Of a DNA stretch of 64,000 bases, positions 11,355-23,897 are shown piece by piece. The position numbers and the translations under genes were made by a program. Under the pieces are notes generated by a model. That model ran no database searches. It saw nothing but the letters and a program-made list of their open reading frames with translations, and was not told the DNA's origin. The first letter of the stretch is position 1, and every line of letters begins with the position of its first letter. Source of the stretch: Hypholoma sublateritium FD-334 SS-4 (Eukaryota > Basidiomycota > Agaricomycetes > Agaricales > Strophariaceae); NCBI GenBank assembly GCA_000827495.1, contig KN817585.1:155259-219258 (forward strand), given 5' to 3'.

Positions 11355-13728
11355 TTTAGCTTCCATTTGATTGAAGGGAAGGTCAGTTTTTCCTGGTTTA
11401 TGAAAACGGTCAAGGGAAATATCTTTGAAAAGGCCCTCATGAAAGGGTGCAGAGTTCCATACCGATGGGATCATAATATCATTATATCGTTATATTTATT
11501 TCTGTCCAATTTATAGTGAGTATACCGTGACTCCCCTTTTATCTTAGACAGTTCATGTTGCATGTAGTGCAAGTCTGATTGTTGGGGAAATGGGCAAGAG
11601 ACCACCACATGTATTGCGACGGCTACTTTAGTTGATGCAAAATTTGGATCAGAAGTATTTAATATCGCATTGTCAGCTCTCGGGTTTGGAATTGATTTAT
11701 TATCCCCGATGCCCAACAAAGTGACGGTGGATATAGAAAGGAGATGATTCAAGCTGAGGCAATAGTAGATCTGTCAGTCAGGACTCGAGACATGGGATGA
11801 GGCGCTATTATCGTATGACGGTCTAGGCTGCTTGAGAAATTGGCGACCAGTGCGCGGGAAGGATGCGCTCGCTAAGGATCGTTACATATGGTACATGTCA
11901 CCCCTACATGAGGTCGCCGCTGGGTAAAGGCGCCTGATGCTTTCAAACGCTCTAGGGAAGGTTGACTAAGATATATCTACTGAGTGGTTTATAATAGAAA
12001 TGAGATGGAGCTTCTCAACGTGCCTGGCTTTGTCCATGACAGGAAATCTCAGTCTGCATTAGATGTGTAAAAGCAATACCCGCCATTCGGCCGCGATGTG
12101 CGAGTTTAGGAGACATGTTAAATGAAGAATACTGATCCATCTTGTGTTCCCGCGGAACATGAGCGATTGAGCGCTCAAGCTTGTAAAGTTGTAATAGTGT
12201 CGCGGGTACTCAGTGAAATCCCCGTGGGCGTTCGAAGTACGCCTTCCATTGTCTAGAACAAACTTGTGAGGCCCACGTAACAGTTAGCACTGCTCTATTA
12301 CACTGGGTCGGGACCCGTTGGGAAGACGACGCAGAATCCCATAAATATTGAAAGTATAACTATTCAAAATCTGTAGAGATATGCAGCTCCGATATTGCCG
12401 TTCACTTCTTCTATGTATCTGGTATCTAGCCACCTAGTATTAACCGGTTCTCGACGTCGTTAAGCGCATTAATTGCTGGACAATGCTACTGCAGGAGTAC
12501 TTGGTTGAATCCCGGCCGCCCGACTCGAAGCGGAATTATTGTAACATCCACCAGAAGAAAATTCATCGTGATTAGCGGCTTGTACAGGTTACTCTTCGAG
12601 CAGATCGTGTTGTGAACTTGGAAGCGTGGGTGGGGGAAGAGGAACCGGGGCAGATCAGGTGATGGCGCCCGGTAATTTGCGGGATGCCAAGTACTGGTCA
12701 CCGACAGCCTGAGACTCGACTTGCTGCATTACACCTTGATTGCACCCACTTCGACCCGTCCGGGACAGACTGCTTGCTTTCACACCGAGATATCACTCTG
12801 ATGGTTTGTGGTCGGGATTGTCTACCACCATCTGGTATAATCCTTGGAGTTCTGTATCAGGGACATCCATGCCCCGCCATCCAGAAGCCCAGTCGAGTCG
12901 TGGAAACTGCACGACTTCCAGTCAATACCCAACATAAATCCAATCATCCTGACGACTTATTACTCTGGTTTAATTCTTCATCCAGAATTTGACGACCTTG
13001 TCGCGGGAGTGATGTCCAATTTTGCGTATGAAGCTGCAGATACAATCCCGGAGATGAATTCAACGCTAGCATTCTCATTGAAGTTTTCCAGTCACAGGGC
13101 ACTGATTGACACCTGTGTCGTTCTTCCGGCTATTCCTATTGCTTCATTCAGATATATCTACTTCGCCGTCTCACTGTTCAGTGGGTTTTACGCTCCTCTG
13201 ATTGTCTATCCGTGTTCAACCATTGACAATAGCTTGCCTGGACATGGACTACCTACCTTCTTTCGAACGGTGACACTAGATTAATGCAGCTTTCCCAAGT
13301 GAACAAATGAAAGGATTAATCTATCTAATGTGAACACTCAGAGGACTGTGTGATGGTCGGCGTATGACCGGATTGCATGCTGATGTAGGGCGGAAGGCAC
13401 ACAGTACGTCCGTTTATACTATCTTTATCGCTGCAATGATTAGATAGCTCTTATTCTCTACAGCGTCTATGTCCTGTCCAAGCCCGACCCGTTGCGGAGC
13501 CTGGATCACGAACTCTAATGGGAGGAGATAATCGCCCTTCAACTTCAGAAACGATCAAACGCCACGACCAACTGCGTGTGAGACTGGCAGTCTGATTTTC
13601 CAATGATGACTTCTTCCTATATATATGGTCGATCCTGTTCCGGCTATTTAGTGTGTCCCATCCCCACGACTTGCTCCCAACCTCCAGACAGCCCTGCACT
13701 CCGAGGGCGCTACTGTTAACTGTCAATC
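11355..13728. other. Intergenic region
   Basis: No supported gene. Several 60-146 codon frames (for example 12844-13284 +) show no family resemblance and no splice-consistent neighbours. A TATATATA run at about 13618-13626 lies roughly 100 bp before the start of the DUF6534 gene and may act as its TATA element. Confidence 0.45.
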
Positions 13729-15027
13729 ATGGCCTCCATACCCCCAGTTGTGATCGAGGTAGATCTCAATAATACTATTGGAGCCATCGAAATTGGATCC
13801 CTCTTTGGCGTGTTCCTCTTCGGAATAGTTACACTTCAAACTTTCAACTACTACGACAATTACAAAGAAGATGGATGGGGAAATAAAACACTGGTATGTC
13901 AATTGAAGTAATTCTTTTTCGTTACATCGCTGACCATCTTCGAGGTCGCATGTATTTGGTATCTCGGACATCCTCTACTTTGTTCATCTCTAATCTATTT
14001 CGGCTCTAGGTTCCTCGAGATAGGACACACATTGGGCATTAATTTTGAGCTCTATCGTGCAACAATTATATTGTATGGGCAACCTTGGGAGCTCGTACGT
14101 TTTCCTGGAATCGCTGCGGTGACGGTAGTCGGCGGGGCCATTACTCTCATCACACAAGTTCGCCCATTTCACTACCACTTCACACCACCGTGCGGATTAA
14201 CCATTTTGCAGGTATTCTTTTCCCTCCGCCTCACAAAGCTTCTGCCAAGACCCTACCACCACATAGGGAGCATAGCCATCGTCATTTCCTCGCTCAGGTT
14301 TGTCACGAGCATATACCTGACTGTAGAAGGCGTCATCCTTCCCAATATCACCGTGTACCGCGAAAAGTGCCAATGGATAGTTTCGGCCATGTTCATTTCA
14401 AGTGCGCTGGTCGATATCATCATCGCTGTTTCAATGTTGTACTACCTCACGCGGCAGCGGAAACAAGTCAAGCGGTAATGAATATCATTTAATAATCACG
14501 TTGTAATATTGACGCCACGTATTCGACGGTAGAATTTCAAGACTGTTAGACCGCCTCGTCACATATACCATAAGTGAGCACCACAAATGACACGGCGCAA
14601 TGTGCAATTACGCTAACCCCTTGAATTCTTAGGATCTGGGCTGCTTACTAGGTAAATACATCTCCGAAAGTGGTCGGCCAGGGCCAATACTGATAAAGCT
14701 AGTATCGCTGCGATTGCTGTCATCCTTTGCGTATGTGCTGCTTACTACTCCGAGTTGTAGAGCGCTGTTTTGCTGATGAAGATACCTCCAGTTCCTGTTG
14801 ATGCCTGCCAATTGTAAGTTAACTGCATTCCAGTACGTGAAGTAGGTTACTGACTTCCTGTTTAAGTTGTGTGGCTCGGAGTGTACACCTTCGTTGCCAA
14901 ATGTGAGTGGGCACAACATCATTGTGACTGGTTCGCAATCACTAATCCTTCATCAGTATATTCGAACAGCCTGTTATCTGCGTACGCCTCTTTACATACA
15001 ACTACACGCTTCCAGATGATTTATTGA
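13729..15027 (+). CDS. DUF6534-type seven-transmembrane protein, ten exons
   Basis: Family of Agaricomycete multi-pass membrane proteins of unknown function. The continuous frame appears to stop at 14478, but following splice phase recovers the whole protein. Exons: 13729-13893, 13945-13958, 14010-14157, 14212-14474, 14533-14573, 14633-14651, 14703-14730, 14792-14813, 14867-14902, 14957-15027; 268 residues. Family landmarks appear in order: LFGIVTLQTFNYY (TM1), the 14-nt exon giving VACIW and then FLEIGHTL (TM2), YGQPWEL, a TM3 ending ITLITQ, VFFSLRLTKL, TM4 and TM5, then RLVTYTI, SGLLTSIAAIAVILC (TM6), FLLMPANF and FVAKLYSNSLLSAYAS (TM7 with the conserved K-L-Y-x-N-S-L-L). Exons of 14, 19, 22 and 28 nt are unusual, but each restores a conserved piece. 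Only the donor of intron 3 (GTTCGC) is weak. Confidence 0.85.
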
Positions 15028-17958
15028 TCGATACTCTGAAGCCTAAATGCCCGTAAAGGTCTCCGAGCAGACATCTTCCACGATTCCTTACCTGCAGACC
15101 ACTTTACGATGCCAGATCTTGAAAGCTCGTCGAGATACTCACGAGACGAAGTGCGCCGGCTACTACTAAGTACTACTATTGACCGTAAACTTATTTTCCG
15201 ATTTTAAGACACCCGCATCGTTCCAACCAGTCGTAATAACTATGAAGAAAACTATGGGGCGCGAAAGTCCTGATCTTCAGGTACGTCAATATAATCAGGG
15301 TCGGGGACTCCCCAAGGACTAGTATGGAAATTGACATTCTGTAAAAGGATAAGTCAGGTACATATGGGCGCGCCATGTAGTCTTGCACTCAAGCCACGCC
15401 TCGACGGCCTATGGACACCTCTTTAACTTAGTATGCCACACCTTGTAATTTACGCTGTATGTATTTCCTACCTCATGCTCCATAATTCCGACACAATTTG
15501 TTGTACAATTTTGTAATTAACTGCTCATGTGCAAGCTTCTAAATACAGCAGCAAGAATGCTGCACAGTTGTAAACGGAATTGATCAAGATCTTAATACTG
15601 CTGACGCTCGCGGGACAGCGACAACCGTCACATGGCATACTTGAAAGCTATAACAGACTTATACCTGTCTCCGTTTCCTTGCAACACGTTTTCTGATACT
15701 GATACACCGGCCGACATCTGTAGTTGGAAGGTCGTCCGAGTCTGTTTCCTTGGATATGGTATATGAGGGCTCTCGGTGGCCGCATGCTAGGCTGCAGAGG
15801 CTGAACCAATATTTACAACCTTTTGAAGCATTCTGACCGGCAATCGGACGTAGAGCGGGGTAACATACAGAAAGGATGGGGATGGGATGGTGGCGTAGAT
15901 GATTCTCCAAATTTCTGGGCGACATTTATCTCTGAGATTTGGAAGGACGCGCCGGTATAACGAATCGGCGGCTCAGTTTTTCCCTCTGATGTACTGTGCA
16001 TGGGAGGGCGTGAAGACCTTGAATGAATTCGGAATCGCGCACAGGACTCCGCGGAGAGGGGTGACGTTAAATCAGCGCTCAGCGCTCAGCGCCCGAGCTC
16101 TGGGGTACCTATTGCGTCCGGATTGCAGGTTTCCACATTTAACGACATTACGAGACGCCACAAGGATTGGGCGGGCAGCGCATGGAGTCTTTGCGAAGGC
16201 AGAATGCCGTCTCATCTCCGTGAGATGTGAGATCTTGAGAGCTAGTGGGGAGCCCAGAGAATGGTGGCGTTGGAAAGTGAAGAACGCGTGTGCAAGAAGT
16301 AGTTTAAATATGTGGTTTTCCCTGAAGCGTGGTTTACACGGCTTGAGTGCTCTTGAGTGTTATTGTATTATTCATCCTTACAAAGCCTCACGGAGGGCGT
16401 CATATTTAGATTCGTACATCAGCATGTCTGGTCACCACCTGAAAAGTATCCGAGCGTGCCAGCGGTGGACTTATATGTCGGTGAGAAATATGTGGCGCAA
16501 TTAGAGTTAGCAGACGGTGAAGACCAGGTCGCACCAGTATCGTGGGCTCTGGCCCGGGAAGGCACAGGAGGGCATCTATGAAGTAACATAAAAAACTTGC
16601 GGAAGTAAAAAAAATATTATCTGGCAGATACTCTGCGATGGATTCCGTTGGGTTCGTAGTTCTTCGACACCAGCGTGTCAGGTAGCACTCAGCACTATCT
16701 ATCGGCTGCATCATTTTGAAATTTTAGAAAGTACTTATGTATGAAAAAGTCATGCATGGATTGACGTGGGTGCAGTGGGTCCCTGGCTCTTCATGGACAT
16801 CCCCGTGTCAAAGAACCTTCATTGCCATCTGTCCACTGCATCATATTGTAGTAGCATAGAAAGGTCCCGTATGGTAAAAAAGTTTTTGGGCAGGGAGCCT
16901 GCGACGGGTTCCGGTCTCCGGAATTCTGCCAGCACTCTGCATGTTTGCTGCATGTTCATTCATTCTACTGCACTGGGCCCCGCCCAAGCCAAGCCATCGC
17001 GCAGCCCGGCGGCGGCATACGCAAAGCAGCACGAATACCGACTTGAACCCAATCACACGCACTCCCTCCCGCCCGTGCGGCTTCCCTCGCCCTCGCGCGG
17101 GGCCGTCGCCGGAACGTCATTGTGCTGCTTTGTGCATTCCCGCCCCGCTACATAGGCGCTAGGCACCGGGCACAATTGGAACTGCGTGCGAGTCGAGTCC
17201 CGGGCCCAAACGGGAATAGCTACTGCCGTATAAAGGCTGAAAATCCCGCAGCGTATTTTCAATGACGAGCGTTGGAGCCCGCGTACTTACGGTCCCGCGT
17301 CGGGGAGATGTATTTAGGTGCCCTGCTCCCACGGCAATTTTGCGGCTGCGAGAATGCTACGAGTTGGCCGGTCAAGCCTCAAGCCTCAGGCCTCAGGCTT
17401 GACGTAGAGTATGTAGCGCCGGGTACGACGCAAGTATGAGTACGATCGCTTTCACGTACGTTCGAAAGCCATTGCATTTGTATGCCCTCGCAGCGGCGTG
17501 TCATTAGTAGCGACCGTCGTAGCGCTCGATAAATAAACCCAACACAAGTCCAGAAGCCCACAAAATCTCCCCCAGAACCTGCCAATACCACAATTCACTC
17601 ACTCATCCGCACACCCAAAATCAGAGACGATAGCGAGGTTGATTTCAAATTTCTACGTATGGGAATGCGAGTATACAATCGGGGTTTCAGATGTTGGTGT
17701 ATATGTATGCCGTTTCACTACTAATTAAGAGTGGGAAGTCTAGTCCGAACAAAAGAGCACCGGAGGGTGGAAGGTGGAAATACAGTTTGGAGGATAGTCG
17801 ATGTCGATGTCGGGCGTGCGCAGATGACCGCACAGAAAGAGGACGCAGAGAGAGAAAGAAAGAAAGGCGCAGGCAGGCCAGCGCGCCGCACGGCCGCACA
17901 CTAGCCAGCCACGCACACAAAGCGCAAAAGCCCCTAGAACAAGACGCGGAGTGAGCGT
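15028..17958. other. Intergenic region
   Basis: Nearly 3 kb with no recognisable gene on either strand. Frames such as 15899-16504 (+) have no motif. The right end should contain the 3' flank of ATP-citrate lyase, which reads leftward into it, and includes a 33-bp inverted repeat near 17371. Confidence 0.45.
17371..17403. repeat. Imperfect inverted repeat (hairpin-forming)
   Basis: GTCAAGCCT at one end is answered by AGGCTTGAC at the other, with CCTCA-type repeats between; the 33-bp segment can fold on itself. It lies about 550 bp beyond the stop of the leftward ATP-citrate lyase gene, too far to call a terminator. Confidence 0.5.
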
Positions 17959-20900
17959 CTACTGCATGCGCCCGAGCACGCGTGGCTGCGACACATCCGC
18001 CATGTTGATGAAGATGTCGTCCGCAGGGTGACGGTACAGCGGCGCGCGCAGGCGCTTCTGATCAAGATGGTGTCCAATGAAACCAATGCTGCGCCCGAGC
18101 ACGAACAGCCCGTTCAGCGTGCCGATCTTGATGTACTCGTCCGCCTCCTCTGCCGTGAACGCGCCGGAGTCGCGCAGCAGGTCCACGAAGCACACCGCGA
18201 TGCAGCCGTCCACGTTCAGGATGAGCTAGTGATAGGTAGGACTAACGTCAGCACGCGCAGACAAGAAAATGAAGGGCAGTAGACTCACCGTGTCCTTTTT
18301 AGAGGTGGTCACCTTCTCGACCGCGAGCGCGTAATCGAGCAGGCTGTGGCTTGGGAAGTTCTTGACGACGTACTCCTTCACGAGCTCGACGCGCAGATCG
18401 GGGTTGTTTACGCTCTTGATCTTGTGGCCGATACCGCTGACTATATCACACTATAAACTTCCGCCCGTGTAACCAAAAACGACGGTGGCACTTACTCAGC
18501 TTGTTCGCCTTCCTTGAGTTGTCGACGAACTCACGGGGGGTGAGCCCGGTGTCGCGCGCGTTCGAAAACATCGACGCGGCCTCGTCGAGGGCACCACCGA
18601 AGCGGCTACCGATGGTCAGGAGACCGGAGGCCAGTGATGAGATCAGGTCCTTGCCGGCACGCGACGCGACGATCGTGTTCATGGCACCAGACACAGCCGG
18701 ACCGTGATCAGCAGTGAGCATGAGCACCATCTCGATGAACTTGGTCGCCCATGGCGGCAGACCTAGCGCACACCGACGTCAGCCTCTGCAAATACCATTG
18801 ACAGGGAAAGGGGGAGACTCACGGCGTTTGAACCACAGCAAACTGACGACACCACCGAGCCCGATGTCCTCCTTGAACACATCCGAAATGCGCATGCCCG
18901 CGTAGAGCAGCTCCTGCCCACGCTCGTCCGAGATCGTCGAGATGAACGCCGACGGCTTGCGGATGAGCCCGAGCTCCTGCGCCCACTTGTAGTCCATCGG
19001 AATAACGGGCGGCTCGACCTCCGTCTTGGGCACGATCGTACCGTTGCGCACGAGCGCCTCGTACGTCTCACGCAGGACATGCGGCAGCTCCTCGAACGTC
19101 TCGGGCACGATGAAGCCCGCGTCGCGCATCGCCTTGTTCTTCGCGTCGGCCGTCTCCAGGTCGCTGTTCGCCATCGAACCGGCGTGCCCGAACTGCACCT
19201 CGGTGGTGAACATCTTGGCGCAGGTGCCGATGGCCCAGGCGACGATGGGCTTGCGGATGATGCCCTTTTTGACGGCGTCGATGACGCGGTACTCTTCGAT
19301 TCCACCAACCTCACCGAGAAGGACGAGCATCTTGCAGTCGGGGTCCTGCTCGTAACGGAGGAGATGGTCGATGAAGGTCGATCCGGGGTAGCGATCACCA
19401 CCAATGGCAATACCCTCGTAGGTACCGTTGGTGACGAGCGAGAGGATGTTGTTCAGCTCGTTGGACATGCCTCCGGACTTGGAGACGTATCCGACGGATC
19501 CTGGGCGGTAAAGCTTGGAAGCAATGATGTTGTCCATCATTCTGAACAAAATAATTAATTGGCGCTTTCAAACGAAGTGTAAAGTTCCACATACCCTCCA
19601 GAGTTACCAATCCTGAAGCATCCAGGCTTGATACCACCGACGGTGGCGGGGCCGATGATGAGGACGCCCTTCTCGCTGGCCTTCCAGAGAATCTCACGCG
19701 CGTGGCGCTCGGGGACACCCTCAGCAATCAAAGCGAGCGCCTTGATCTGGGGGAACTCGAGGCACTCAAGCGTGCTCGAGTACACACTGCGCGAGCTGGC
19801 GAAGTTGACGACAACATCAACATCGGGGTGCTTGGCGATGGCCTCCTTGAAGGTCGTGTAGACGGGGAGGAGGGTCTCCTTCGTTCCCCAGTAGAACTTT
19901 TGGATATGGTGTCCGCCGAAGGGGTAGATCATGGCGGCGACGGAGGGAGTTTCGCGACCGCAGGAGTAGTCAAAGTCGAGCATTCCCTGGATGGCACGGG
20001 GTTGGAGACCGTACACAAAGGAGCGGGTGGTGGCATCAAACGGCCTGTACGCAGGGCGCGCCGAAGTTGAGCCCTTGGTGCCAAAGTGGACAAGGATGTC
20101 AGAGGGCTGGGTGCGCTCTCCGTCGGGGTGGATGGAGCCAACAGCGTCGGTGGGCTCGCCGGCGGCAGCGACCTGCGCGGGAGGAGTGTCTACCTGGACA
20201 GACTTGAGGCCGTGGATTCCAGCATTGCTGGACTTGGTCTTGCTGATGTCAATGCCGAGTGCGAGGGGGACGATCTCGGTAATGTGGGTGTCGGGGCCGA
20301 AGACACGAATGGGGACGCCCAAGCTCTCGCCGAGCAGGCGCATGGCCTTGAGACCCTCCTGGTAGTTAGGGCCACCACGACGCACGAAGATCTTGACCTG
20401 GTGGTTGATGAGTTGGCTCCTGAACTCCTTGAGGGCACGGATGATGCCCTTGAAGGTGGCGGCAACATTGGTGAAGTTGGCAATTCCTCCTCCAATGATG
20501 AGAATCTTGCCCTTGGGGTTAGGAGTACCACGAGTGATCAAGTCAACTATTTACAAGAACATAATGAGATTTCGTTTTGACGTCGGATAGTGCGTCACTC
20601 ACTGATCGTCTTGGCATACTCGTAAGTCTGGCCTTCAGTGGGGGCACCACTGTATTCACCATAGTTGGCAAGTTCATCGGCAAAGCCATGGGCGGCGATA
20701 GCGTCGGAGTAAACAACGCTAGCACCACCACCGGCAACCATGGTCCAGATGCGACCCTCGGCGTTCAAGACGGTGAGCTTCAGGGAAGCACCGGTGGACG
20801 CGTCGAGTTTTTGGATGTAGGCTTCCTCCTTAGTCAAATCACGACCGAAGGGAGCGGGCCAGACCTAATGAAAACACATAAATGGCGATTCTGAAAAGGT

Positions 20901-22051
20901 AAATATATGCGCATACCATGGGAGGACCACGGTCCGCAGAGACTTTTCCGCCCTTGGCGGCAGCCGTCTTGGTCGCATCGTCTTCGTTGCGCTCGTATAC
21001 GGACAAATCACGGGCGATAGCCCATTTGGGTCCGCAGATGCTCTCTGCAGTCTGATCAAGCTTAGCGGCCATATCCAGGTAGCAAACCTGGGGCTCGCCA
21101 CCGTTGACGCCATCGAGAACGACGAGGGGGTTGATCTCGAGGTAGGCAAAGTGGAGGTCGACGTAGACACTGTAGAGGCGGATGAGGAAGTCGACGAGGG
21201 TGTCCTTCTTCTCGGCGGGCACGTGGGTAAGGAGGGTGGCGGCGATGGTCTCGCGCGAAGGGAAAGGCTGGGTGACGGGGAAGTTCAGGACGAGAGCCTT
21301 AGCGTCGACGTCGCCGACGTCAACACCACCCTCGTGGGTGAAGAGGATCGAGTCGCCCTCGCGTGCGGAGGTGATGCAGACGTAGTACTCGGTGTTGGAG
21401 GGGTGGGGGAGGAAGGGCTCGACGATGAAGTTGTTCAGGGTGCCTGTAATCGCTTCCACCTAGTGCACATCTCGTCAATCACGTGCGCAAAATTATCGAC
21501 GCGTAGACGTCATCGGCAAAAATGAGCCTCGCTGCAATCGCGCGGCGCGGGGCAAGCGGTGCAGGATCGCGGCAGCCTGGCGAGATACGCTTCGCGATGG
21601 ATGGATAACGACACGTTGTGGAGATCGATCCAACGAGGCGGGGCGCGGGGCAGACAAAAAAAGACGGGCACGAGACTTACCTTCTGGGGCTTTCCTGCGC
21701 GCTCGGCAATCCATGGCCTGGCCTCGTCCCAGGTCTTGTTCAGGGCGAGGAGACCTGCCTTGCCACGACGCTTGATCAGCTGGTCGGGCTTTGCGACGAG
21801 CTTGGTGTTGAAGACCCAGCCGGGGAGCTTGGTGTCAGGGGTGATGGAGCCGGTGGTGGCGTCCCATGAGATCTGGGCGACCTTGACGGCCGGGTACTGG
21901 AACTTTGTCTTGACCTGGGCGTGGGGCGCGACAGGGGGCGCGCGCTCGAGCCAGTAGGCGAGGAGGAGCTTGGCGTCGTACTCGCGGATGGCTGCGGGGA
22001 ATGAGCAAGGGTGGGGTTACGACGCGCAGGATGCATACCTTTGGAAGACAT
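17959..22051 (-). CDS. ATP-citrate synthase (ATP-citrate lyase), single fused polypeptide
   Basis: Cleaves cytosolic citrate with ATP and CoA to acetyl-CoA and oxaloacetate, supplying lipid and sterol synthesis and histone acetylation. Nine exons on the minus strand: 22039-22051, 21681-21991, 21459-20917, 20864-20603, 20546-19595, 19541-18823, 18762-18496, 18440-18289, 18225-17959; 1161 residues, close to animal ACLY (about 1100). The N-terminal half is the citryl-CoA synthetase-like part with an ATP-grasp region and the [11 protein letters not shown] motif. A Ser/Thr-rich linker follows, near the stretch [10 protein letters not shown]. The CoA-ligase part carries VQFGHAGS with the phosphorylated His (about residue 813). 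The C-terminal citrate-synthase-like part has [13 protein letters not shown]. In Pezizomycotina these halves are two genes; fusion in one chain fits a basidiomycete. The first exon is 13 nt, ATG plus three codons. The gene diverges from the ligase gene across about 1.8 kb. Confidence 0.97.
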
Positions 22052-23897
22052 GATGGGGGAAGAGAAGGAGTTGGCGATCGTTCAGAAAGAGGGTTGATAT
22101 ATGAAAGACCCTGGTCCGATTTGCGAGCCAAAACAGGCGCGATTGAAGTGCAAAATGCGAAAAATGGTCGTAGCACCCCAAAATTCACACGCGCGATGCA
22201 CGCCCAATCGGCCCACATTTGATCATATTTAATCGCTCGTACCATCCAAGCGGCCGCTCCGCCAGCCGCAGCTTTTTTTTCCGCCAGCCTCGTATCATAC
22301 AAAAAATACCCAATCCCATGAACATCGGCTGCTGTCCCACTCCGCTCACCCACCTCTTTACGTGCCACAAGCACCGCGTATTACGCCCAAACATGCCTAG
22401 CGGGACATACCCCCAATCGTCATCCCCAGCCGCTGATTGGCCAGCAACTCTGATCCGTCTTCAACACCGGCGTCTGGACTGCGAAAACTTTCAGAGTTAT
22501 TCTTGCACGGCCGCCTCCCACGTCGTCAGATCGCGCGTGCTTGGGCATTTTCTGCGCACCCTCCATCGCTCGCCTGCGCGGTGCCCCAGGTATCTGATAG
22601 ACGCACAGATGCCGCTCCAGAGGGGTGGAGGCGGCGCGTTGCCAGGCAGCGCTGACCTTCTCCAGGAGGACTCGCCAGGAATAAAGCAGAGCTAAACTTG
22701 ACCTTGCTTTGCAATAGCTCCTTCAAATAAGGCTCAATCACACATATCCGTGCCCCGATCGCCGACCTGGAAGAGGCGCATTGTCACCCATTCGCTACCT
22801 ACTCCGACGTATGCCAAAGCAGCATACAATCAGCCCTCCTCCGGTAGGAATGTGAACTACATACGGGGGTGTGTCCGGGTCCGACAGCGCTGCCAATCCC
22901 GCTCCAGTAGAGCGCGGTGGGCGGTGTCATGTCTTGTCAATCCAAACGTCCAATCATCATCGTATCCGTTCGTATGGCTCGGACGCTGTCGCCGACCGGT
23001 AGCACTCCGATAGTACGAAAAGTCGTGCGTATGACGCGCATACATACCCTGGACCATCTTCTGCAATATGCCGCTTTACGAAGATATCGGATAGATGGCG
23101 CGCGAGCATAGAGGCGCATGATTTTGCACGTTGCCGGCGAAATGCGCGTGATAGCGCGCAGTGCACCGCAAAGATTTCCATCACAGCCACGGGCGCCTAT
23201 CTTATCAATGGACAACAACCCAGCCTACATACGACAACATGACTCTGTCCATGCAATGCATTGGATCTGCTCGCAGAACTTTGGTGTAGGCCTGGTGGCA
23301 CCGAACATGGCTTCTAAATCCGTCCGTTGCTCCTGTATTCTCCATCGGATGCTGCCCTGCTGTTGGCGTACAGATCAACTCCTACTAGCACTTACGTTCT
23401 TCCCTGTATGCATCGTAAGAAGGCAGTCGTGTCTGCATACTTGGACCGGGCCCGTCGCCCGACGCGTTCATGGTCCCATGACCTCATGGACCTCGGCGGT
23501 CACCTCGCTAGTCGGCCGCGAGTCGGCCGCTGCCATCATCATCATGGGGTTTGCATGGGTTTGCATGGGGTGCAAGAATCGGACGACACAAATATCTGCA
23601 CAGGGCAGACTACATCAGACAGCGCAGAGATCATACAAAGAACAGGGAAGTGGAGAAAGAATCGACAGGCTCCCAGCAAAAGGAGGTCGGCGGCTGGCGA
23701 CAACGGAGTGGAAAAGCAAGCCTGCGAGCGATGCATTACCATCGCAAATGGGAAACCGCCGGCAATCCATCGGACCGGCCGAGCCATCGCGCATCAAACC
23801 CCACACGGCGGGGAACGCACCGTACTTAAGCCGCAGCGTATTGTCCGTCCATAACTAACACCCCGCAGGCTCAATTTCCCCTCTTCCAGACCCCAGG
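22052..23897. other. Divergent intergenic region
   Basis: Lies between two start codons facing away from each other (ATP-citrate lyase leftward, acyl-CoA ligase-like rightward) and so should hold both promoters. Open frames here (for example 23118-23858 +) overlap each other in several phases and carry no motif. Confidence 0.5.

Noticed and set aside
12844..13284. 146-codon open frame (+)
   Set aside because: No recognisable domain and no splice partners; could not be supported.
14032..14478. Treating the stop at 14478 as the end of the membrane protein gene
   Set aside because: It lies in an intron starting at 14475; downstream exons restore the missing family C-terminus.
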